Part shown: positions 54,601-61,800 of the stretch, in pieces | Numbering within the stretch: position 1 is the first letter of the stretch | How the letters are laid out: the number at the start of each line of letters is the position of its first letter | Assembly: GCA_021404565.1 (NCBI GenBank) | Contig: JAAWWF010000041.1 | Coordinates: 124,001 to 188,000 of the forward strand | DNA length: 64,000 nucleotides | Source of the DNA: Roseivirga sp. | GTDB taxonomy: Bacteria; Bacteroidota; Bacteroidia; Cytophagales; Cyclobacteriaceae | Reading direction: 5' to 3' | Position numbers and translations under genes: made by a program | Notes under the pieces: generated by a model | What the model saw: only the letters and a program-made list of their open reading frames with translations | The model's database searches: none | What the model was told of the DNA's origin: nothing

Positions 54601-57600
54601 GCGATCATCCGTTCCATCAAAATCGATGGTAGGGTTGAAATTGATATTGTCAGTGATGTTGTTTTTAAAGAGCGGAGGGTTTCCATCAGAGGTAGCATCG
54701 TTTCCACCAGACTGATCCGTCCAGGTAGCCAATGTGGTATTATCGGTAGTAGTGGAAGTACCCACATCGGCCCTGAGCCAAACGTAAAGGTCGGTGATTA
54801 CCCCTCCGGGACCGCAGGCGGTACGGGCAGTGCCCAGGGTGAAAAACTGCCCGTCAGTAAGATCTATCCCTGTAAAGGTTACCGTATTGGTACCTCCATC
54901 GTATGAGGCTGCCGGGTAAGTAGTACCTGAAGCCATGGTGGCACTATTTGAAACGATTAGTTGAAAATCGGTGGAGGTAGTGCCATAACCCAGACCCGTT
55001 ACGTCAAAAGTAATACTGGTGGCTCCTACAGAACCTGTATCATCTACCTTCCAGATGCGCTCCATACGTTCTGTAACTCCGCTAGGCAGATCGGAGGTAT
55101 TTGCATTTGCCTGATTGGCCAGATCTCCGTCACTTCCCCACACCAGGAAGTCTCCGTCATCATCAAAGGTATTTGCATTGTCAGCATTGGTGGCAGCGAT
55201 CGTACCGAGTCCCATTTTTACAATACTTCCGCTATTCTCACTTTGAGATTGCTTTTGATCCAGACAGGCCTTATCGTCACGGCCAATGCCTGCAATGTCG
55301 TTGTTGTAGGTGGCGTTGGTCGTAGCATCCCATACGGTGGTAGCATCTGATCGGGTATAGTTGGTGGCAGAAGACTGATCCAGTGTGATGCCATATTTGA
55401 TGGCCATACTGGTTTCAATGCGATTCCTGTCGGCAGCCAGGTAGCTGGAAGGCTCATTGTAGTAAGAGATTTCAGAAATGAAACCATCAAAGGATGCAGC
55501 TCCACTGGTAGATCCATCAGCATAACGGGAAGCGCTGTTTTCATCACCAAGCCCTATGGCATCTGTATGGCCATAAAGTCTTCCGATATTGGAAAGAGGA
55601 GTACCGAAGCTGGCGCCATTCAGGTAACCTGTTACGGTGCCTGTAATGGCATCATTTCCAGCATAATCAAAGGTGATAATGTACTCTGTGTCGGTGGCAA
55701 TGGAGGAGGTATTAACAGTGGCGATGGTTCCAGTGTTCCAGGGAGCTCCGGTACCGTCACTGGCCTGATTCCAGGCGGAGAGGTGTAATACGCCAGACTG
55801 GATATAGAGATTAAGTCCTCTTGTAGCTCCACCTTGTTCATAAATCACCTGTTGGGTGGTGATATCATCCCCTGTTCTGAAGGCAATGGTAAATTTTTTG
55901 GAGGTAGATTCATCAACGTTGAAGCCTCCGACATTGGCGATTGAAATACCTGTTGTTCCGGTACTGAAATCAACGGTAGGGTTGTCATTGATAAGTTGTG
56001 TGCTTGCCCTATAGATTGGGGAAGTAATATTCGATCCATCATTGTTGGAGGCTGTCTGATCGTCCCAGGCGGTTACATTCGATCCTTCAGTAGCCGTAGT
56101 GACACCATTATCGGCTCTTAGCCACATGATAGCTCCGTCATCGTAATTACCGGGCGTACAGAAGAAGAATTCAGTGCCGAGCGTAAAGTATTGGCCATCA
56201 TCTAAATCTACTCCGGTGAAGGTAATTACATCTCCGTTGAAAGTACCTCCGGTAAGCACGGTAGCATTGCTGAAATCGGCATTTGAGCTGTTACTGGCCA
56301 CCAGCAGGCTAAAGTCTGTGGCCGATGTGCTTAGCCCCAACCCGGTCAGGTCAAATGAAACCGAGGTATTCTGAACTTCGTTACGCTCGGCTACTCTCCA
56401 GACTCTGTTGAGTCTTTGATCGATTGTATCCGGAGAGGTGAGCAATGAGGTTTGAGTAAGAGCCGCTCCATCATTGCCCCAGATCAACCAGGTGTCATCA
56501 GTACCTATAGTGGCTCCACGATCAATAGTGACTACGCTACCAGTGTTCTCACTTTTCGAGGCAGGCTGGTCCAGTTCAGAGTTGTCATCCCGGCCTATGC
56601 CTGCAATGTCATTGTTGTATTCCAGGTAACCTCCAATGGAGGCATTGTTGGTGGCATCGAAAATGATGGTGCCATCAGAATTCAGGTAGTCAATAGGGCT
56701 GCTCTGATCGAGGGTAATACCATATTTGATGGCCAGGTAACTTTCTATTCTTCTTCTTTGAGATAAAGGGAGGCTACCTGGCTCATTGCAATAAATGAAT
56801 TCAGTGATCTCTCCGTAAAATGAAGCTGCTGCTGTGGTGCCGTCATGGTAGCGAGAACCACCATCCTGATCTCCCAGGCCGGTATCATTACCATGGTTGT
56901 ATAGCAGCCCCACAGAGCTGAGAGTGCCAAAGCTTTGTCCATTCAAATATAAGACGATAGTGCCGGTACTACTTGAGCTACCGTCAAACTCCATGGTGAG
57001 AATATACTCTGTATCCGCACTGAGAGAAGTACTGATAAAGGTGGTAGGAGTGCCATCATTCCAGGGAGCTCCACTACTTCCTGAATTACCTCTGTTCCAT
57101 ACGGCTCCGTACAGTGTGCCACCATCGATGTAAATGCCCAGACCATTAGAACCACCGCCTTCTTCAAATAATTGCTGGCGCGTAGTGACGTCCGTATCTG
57201 TTCTGAACGCAATGTTCAGAGACTTCCGTGTGTAAGGCCCTCCCGTATTATAATCGGCATTATCGGGTACTTGCAAACCTGTTTCGGTGCCGCTCAGAAA
57301 ATCTACGGTTGGGTTGAAGTTTACCGCACTGGTGCTGGACCTGAAGGTAGGCGCAGTGGTGAGGGTAGTGAAGTCATGATTGCCAACAGACTGATCCTCC
57401 CAAAACCCTACATTGGTACCTTCAGTTGAGGCAGCCCCTCCACTAGTTACAAAAGCTCCGTCATTTGCTTTCAACCAGGTAGCCAGGGCTGATTTATAGC
57501 CCCCGGGTCCGACTGTCTCTATCAGATTATCATCACTAGCTACAGCAGCGGAGACTCCGGCTACCAGGTCAAGACCAGATACGGAAGAAAGTGTATTGGT

Positions 57601-58518
57601 TGGGAATGTGCTGATATCGTTTAGGCTGACACCCGCGGCAATGGCCGGTGCACCGCCTACACCTTCTACATCTGAAGCAAACAGCGAATAACCAAAGATG
57701 CTCTGACCTGCTGTAATTCCAAGTTCTGTAAAGCTTACAGCCACTCCCTGAACAACCTGTGATCCGATTTCAATTAATGGAATAGGATCATCCCCAACTG
57801 CCTGACGCCTGAGTATAATGTATTGCGAAAACGTCTGACCGGTACCAGGCCAGTCAGATGAAGCTACTCCCACTAAGGTGCCATAAGTGGCAGGTGTGCC
57901 ATCCGGATTGAGAGATGTAATGGCGGCTATGGCGATATTGTCATTCCCTCCGCGTTCAATAATGGGGAAAACTGAAGTGGTTGGGTCGGAGGTTTGAATT
58001 CCCGAAAACCAGATAACATCTACTCTTTCAGTTTCTACCTGGATACTTCCGGAGGCCAGGTCATCGTCATTCACGAGAATATTGTCATATCCGGCATTGA
58101 GATTTCCTGAGAGATAGATGGCGTCAGCTTCAGGTACGATATCAGGATCTATATCCAACTCATCAGGGTTTGGAGTGGTATTGATCTGATCTAGTTGGTA
58201 CCAGATATTTACGAGTCTGTCGGTGGCAATTCTGCGATTAAGAATAAGGGTGTCCGGACTCAGAAAACGGTCGTAAGTGGTGCCTGAGACCACGTAAGAG
58301 GTGACATTTACATTGTTGCCCTGGCCGTAGTTTATATTGTATTGGGTACTGGGAATGATGCTGTTACCTGCATCACTAGGAGCAGTAACAAGAGTTGTGG
58401 TGGTGGTTCCAACAACAGTACTGGTATTTATGGTGGAAATACCAGTTTGGGCCCATATACTCGCCCCCCAAAACATAGATATTGTGGCAAAGGCTACCAC
58501 AAATATTAGCCTGGACAT
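51613..58518 (-). CDS. Giant modular T9SS cargo protein, array copy 4 (four modules)
   Basis: A 2301-residue protein. Signal peptide cut after IWAQ (about residue 24). The N-terminal domain is very close to copy 3 (GQGNNVNVTSYVVSGTTYDR, LNAGYDNILVN, FPIIERGGNDNIAIAAIT). Four modules start near residues 337, 786, 1235 and 1675. Lectin classes run A, A, D, C: module 2 is a second class A unit (ISIANVGGFNVDE, QVIYEQGGATRGLNLYIQSG), found in no other internal position. Module 3 has an aspartate-rich loop (DNNDNDGTTNE). A fibronectin-like domain starts near residue 2111, and the T9SS type A tail (YPNPIARGE) near 2217. The leader ACCTAAACATC lies ten bases before the ATG. Confidence 0.9.
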   Translation of the reverse strand: MSRLIFVVAFATISMFWGASIWAQTGISTINTSTVVGTTTTTLVTAPSDAGNSIIPSTQYNINYGQGNNVNVTSYVVSGTTYDRFLSPDTLILNRRIATDRLVNIWYQLDQINTTPNPDELDIDPDIVPEADAIYLSGNLNAGYDNILVNDDDLASGSIQVETERVDVIWFSGIQTSDPTTSVFPIIERGGNDNIAIAAITSLNPDGTPATYGTLVGVASSDWPGTGQTFSQYIILRRQAVGDDPIPLIEIGSQVVQGVAVSFTELGITAGQSIFGYSLFASDVEGVGGAPAIAAGVSLNDISTFPTNTLSSVSGLDLVAGVSAAVASDDNLIETVGPGGYKSALATWLKANDGAFVTSGGAASTEGTNVGFWEDQSVGNHDFTTLTTAPTFRSSTSAVNFNPTVDFLSGTETGLQVPDNADYNTGGPYTRKSLNIAFRTDTDVTTRQQLFEEGGGSNGLGIYIDGGTLYGAVWNRGNSGSSGAPWNDGTPTTFISTSLSADTEYILTMEFDGSSSSTGTIVLYLNGQSFGTLSSVGLLYNHGNDTGLGDQDGGSRYHDGTTAAASFYGEITEFIYCNEPGSLPLSQRRRIESYLAIKYGITLDQSSPIDYLNSDGTIIFDATNNASIGGYLEYNNDIAGIGRDDNSELDQPASKSENTGSVVTIDRGATIGTDDTWLIWGNDGAALTQTSLLTSPDTIDQRLNRVWRVAERNEVQNTSVSFDLTGLGLSTSATDFSLLVASNSSNADFSNATVLTGGTFNGDVITFTGVDLDDGQYFTLGTEFFFCTPGNYDDGAIMWLRADNGVTTATEGSNVTAWDDQTASNNDGSNITSPIYRASTQLINDNPTVDFSTGTTGISIANVGGFNVDESTSKKFTIAFRTGDDITTQQVIYEQGGATRGLNLYIQSGVLHLSAWNQASDGTGAPWNTGTIATVNTSSIATDTEYIITFDYAGNDAITGTVTGYLNGASFGTPLSNIGRLYGHTDAIGLGDENSASRYADGSTSGAASFDGFISEISYYNEPSSYLAADRNRIETSMAIKYGITLDQSSATNYTRSDATTVWDATTNATYNNDIAGIGRDDKACLDQKQSQSENSGSIVKMGLGTIAATNADNANTFDDDGDFLVWGSDGDLANQANANTSDLPSGVTERMERIWKVDDTGSVGATSITFDVTGLGYGTTSTDFQLIVSNSATMASGTTYPAASYDGGTNTVTFTGIDLTDGQFFTLGTARTACGPGGVITDLYVWLRADVGTSTTTDNTTLATWTDQSGGNDATSDGNPPLFKNNITDNINFNPTIDFDGTDDRLTLGNLANIKSGATNGGDYTMVGVGIRQDGPEYNFVLGSTGGTSNQDLHFGYRNNNSQATLAHWGNDLDVTTNAFDSPAAPFILYGEYDGTGRVVEETRGGNYARNTDSNTTDISGSQTNYVGDVNSIGNYNGLIPEVVVYENDVTDLEKQQIYTYIALKYGIMLTDNNDNDGTTNEIISGSVREGDYVSSDGTTIVWTYANNTTYHNDVAGIGRDDASCWIQRQSTAEDTDDILTVGLGSVESSNSANLNNFTDDRDYLVWGNDNGATDQASANTADLPSTIAERMTRVWKAEDTGNVGATELQFDLTGLGYSVADASAFSLLVGNTATMADATIISGGTLNGSVLSFTGIDLTDGQFFTIGTAVETCGPGGVNTNIALWLRGDLQVFSDAGTTPATDGDNALQWNDQSSPQDNGSEVNLGGANPLEPTFETNEINSNPVLRFSNPNSSNASYIETTTNTVSGDMTLISVFQTGQASGTQGDFVNSPALIGASETGSTLDYGLGMENGQLFLNANTSTGFDAETPATYNDNNPHFVSATRVQSSGAINLYVDSESVASGTGSTSALTGPTSFGIGNHSDGDVDAQFAGDIAESIVFSSVLTANERTRVETYLAVKYGLTRVVASLPAVEQDYLAADGGIIWDYDGQGTTYYNDIFGIGRDDLSCFEQTQSQSENSDALVTLNLPGGFGTNDSFILSGNDNAVVEQENNPEKPAGIASRLNREWRVQETGTVGTVEVTYDLASITGPLGVGTNNLNLLRLLVDDDGDFSSGATLIAPSSIDGTNNTATFDVDFTNGQYYTLGSTEVAALPVTLISFTANQEEALGVELNWVTVQEINNAFYTIERSEDGVNFEAIGTRESQGNGDELLHYTFTDLKPVNGRNYYRLKQTDRNGEFEYSELRSVYVEKVLVADFRAYPNPIARGETLQFSYNIMEDQEIKMQIADSKGNLLTSTLIRLDMDKSSIRIPTDNLSKGLNIIRIIDQNNQVYALKLIVH

Positions 58519-58860
58519 TGTAACTCAAGATGTTTAGGTGCACCGTATCCCTTTTAACAGAAGGGGCTTTTACAGACCGGCATGCCAGTTTAACAGGCTT
58601 GCATCTTCCTTCTTTGTTCTGTTTTCAGAACAGGGATTTCGCGCTTTGAAGATAGCTAAAATCAGGCCTCTGGCTGCCCTGGAGTGTGATTTTGGCGTAC
58701 AAAGCTTCTTTTTAGATGTGTACGACTTTTTTTGCTCTGTCAGATATGGTTGTACCCGGGTGGGGCTTTCCCAAAAATGGAACTTGGACATTTTTTGAGA
58801 AGGAAAACTATGAAAAGCGGGGATGAAGGGTTGTTTTCTTTTGTAAATGGGGCCGTCTTT
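58519..58860. other. Gap between array copies 4 and 5 (342 bases)
   Basis: No convincing gene; short open frames on both strands lack a recognisable product. It holds the leader motif of copy 4 (58529-58539) and a hairpin GTTCTG-TTTT-CAGAAC at 58616-58631. No TAnnTTTG box is visible on the - strand. Confidence 0.6.
58616..58631. repeat. Hairpin GTTCTG-TTTT-CAGAAC upstream of array copy 4
   Basis: A perfect 6-bp inverted repeat, extendable by one A-T and one wobble pair, with a TTTT loop, 98 bases upstream of copy 4. Could be an operator or leader hairpin; no T run on the - strand. Confidence 0.4.
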
Positions 58861-61800
58861 TTATCTGACGATAACCTTAAGCGTTGTTGGGGGAGTGTCT
58901 TGTCCCAGGATTCTGATGAGATGAACACCCGGGTTCAAATCTTTTGTTTCAAGCTTAATCCCGGTCAAGGTGCTCTCAATCTGCCCGCTCTTGACAAAAA
59001 CACCTCCGGGTGAGTAGATCTGATAACTGAGTATTGCAGATTTAAGATTACCGGAACGCTCTATCGTCAGCTCTTCACCTCGGTGAACAGGATTGGGATA
59101 GACTTTGTATCTCACGAGTTCGAGTGTGACCGGTTCGATGAACACCCTCAGTGTTTCAGAAGCGCTTGACTCTCCGTTATGGTCAGTTTGGCGTAGTCGG
59201 TAATATGATGTTCCGTCCAGTGGGTTACGGTCAGTGTAGTGATAAGAGATAAATTCATCAGAGCTACCGGCCCCGTCAATTTGTGAAAGGGACTCAAAGT
59301 TGATGGCATCGGTACTTCTTTCAATAGTGAAAAAGCTATTATTTACCTCTTGGGCTGTCGTCCATTCCAGCAGCACATCATTGTCGTTAGTCTTATTGGC
59401 CGAGAAATTGACAAGTGTTATTGGTAAAGCATCTTCTTCCTCCGAACCCAGGGTGTAGTAGAATCCATCCGAACCATTGAAATCAACGGTAAAGGTGACC
59501 GTATTATTAATGGCATCTGTGCTGGTGGGAGAGAGAAGTGTTACACCCGAATTAAAATCCCCGTCACCATCAACCATCAACCTCAGCTGGGTGAGGTTGC
59601 TCGTTCCCAGGCCTGTAGGACCATTGATCGTGCTCAGGTCATAGGTAAGGCTGATACTTCCTACGGTACCTGTTTCCTGCACCTGCCATTCCCTGTTCAG
59701 GCGACTATTGATGCCCGCTGGTCGTTCTTTGTTATCAATCGCTTCTATTACAGCCCCATCATTTCCCCAGATCAGCCAGGAGTCATCTGCTGTAAATGAA
59801 GTGATTTCCATATCTACCAGGGCATCATCATTTTCACTTTTTGAGCGGGTTTGATCAAAGCAGGACAGGTCATCGCGACCAATACCCGCAATATCGTTGA
59901 AGTAGGTACTGCCACGGGCACTGTAATCCCAGATAATGCCACCATCGGCAGCTACATAATCACCCTCGCGAATGCTGCCGCTGATAATTTCATTGGCGGT
60001 CAGGTCGCCATCATTATCGTCCGATCGGGTAATACCATATTTCAAGGCAAGGTAAGATTCAACTCGTGCCTGCTCTTCACCAGACAGGACACTTGAGAAA
60101 ACCAGAACTTCGGAGATGTTGCCCTGAAACTGTGCTTCATTGTCGTAACTACTCTGGTTGCCCACAGCCCAGGTATCGGCTGCATCCAGGGCCGTATTAT
60201 CCGAGGTACCCGTACCTACATTGAGGGAGTTGATGTAGAGGTTTACTGCTCCAGATGCCGCCTGTACCCTGGTACCTGTTGCCATATAGGGTTCTCCATC
60301 ATTATAGGTGGCTGTAGTGCTTCTGGCTGTAAAAGTGGTGGTGTTGGCGGCATTGAAAACCACTTCTCCCTGGTACACACCCAGTCCGTAGTCATCGGTG
60401 CCGGCATCGGCCTCCGCTCCAATCAGGGCTGGTGTGTTATCAATCTGGTCATTGGTTCCCTGGTTCTGGGCAGTCTCAAAAATAGCAATCAGTGTCATGT
60501 CCCCGCTTACTGTATTGGTGGCAGCTGCCGTTTCCATAAAGGAATTGTTGGTGGTGTTCTGGTCTGATACAAAAACGGAGGAGTTATAATTGATTTCGGT
60601 GGCTCTGAAGAGAGGCTCGACAACAGACCCTCCGCCTCCATTGGCTTCTGAGGTGTTACTGGCGGGAGAACTCTGATCGTTCCATTGAGCGACATCACCA
60701 CCGTCTGTAGCTGCAGTGACACCCGCATCAGAAAACACTTCTAAATCAGCCCTGAGCCAAAGTCCAATATTGGTGTTAACACCACCCGGGCCGCAGGTAG
60801 TAAAGGCTGTGCCAATGGTAAAGAACTGGCCATCCGTAAGATCTACCCCTGTAAAAGAGAGTACACTGCCATTGAGTGTGCCACCAGTTGTTATGGAGGC
60901 ATCAGCTATGGTGGAGGTGTTGGAGATGAGAAGTGAGAAAGCCGATGCATCGGCTACGCTATAACCGAGCGTAGATAAGTCGAATTGTAATTCGGTATTA
61001 CCTACGGTACCATTGTCTTCAACTCTCCAGACGCGGGTCATACGTTCCGAAATGGTCGAAGGTACGTCTACGGTATTGGCGCTCGCCTGTGCTGTGGCTC
61101 CACCATCATGTCCCCAAATGAGGAAATCGAGATTATCATGGAGATTGGAATTCGTGGCATTATCAGTTTCAACTGATCCCAGCCCCATGGTGAGGATGGT
61201 GCCATCAGTGGCGCTTGTACTTTGCTTTTGATTAAGACAGGCATCGTCATCACGTCCAATGCCCGCCATACCATTGTGGTAGGTACTGTACCCATTGGAC
61301 TCATCCCAAATGATCGTGGTCCCGTCCGAGGCTACATAATCTCCCTCAGCCACACTGCCCGAAATGGTTTCATTGAGGGTCAGGTCGTTGTCATTGTCTT
61401 GTGGAAGTGTAATACCATACTTGACCCCGAAATAGGAGTAGATTCTGAGCTTTTCCAGATCCGTTACTGCGCTATTGTAAACTAATACCTCACTTATCAA
61501 GCCGTTATAGTTACCAGTATTGGTCACATCACCGATGTAGTTGGTTTGGGTTCCGCTTATGTCGGTAGTATTGGAGTCGGTGTTGCGGTTAAAGTTATCA
61601 TCGCGAAGTTCTTCGAATACACGACCGGTACCGTCATATTCACCGAAGAGCAGGAAGGGAGTCTGAGCAGGACTACCAAAGGCATTCAGGCCGGTAAGGT
61701 TAATGGCGTTACTTTCATGGTCCAGTGTTGCCGTGGTGCCGGCACTGGTATAACCAAAATAAAGCTCTTCGTTATTGGTGCCACCCGTAGAACCAAGCAC

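Noticed and set aside
58538-58798. Two overlapping small frames between array copies 4 and 5
   Set aside because: No signal peptide, domain or convincing start; they lie opposite each other in the gap and look like chance open frames.
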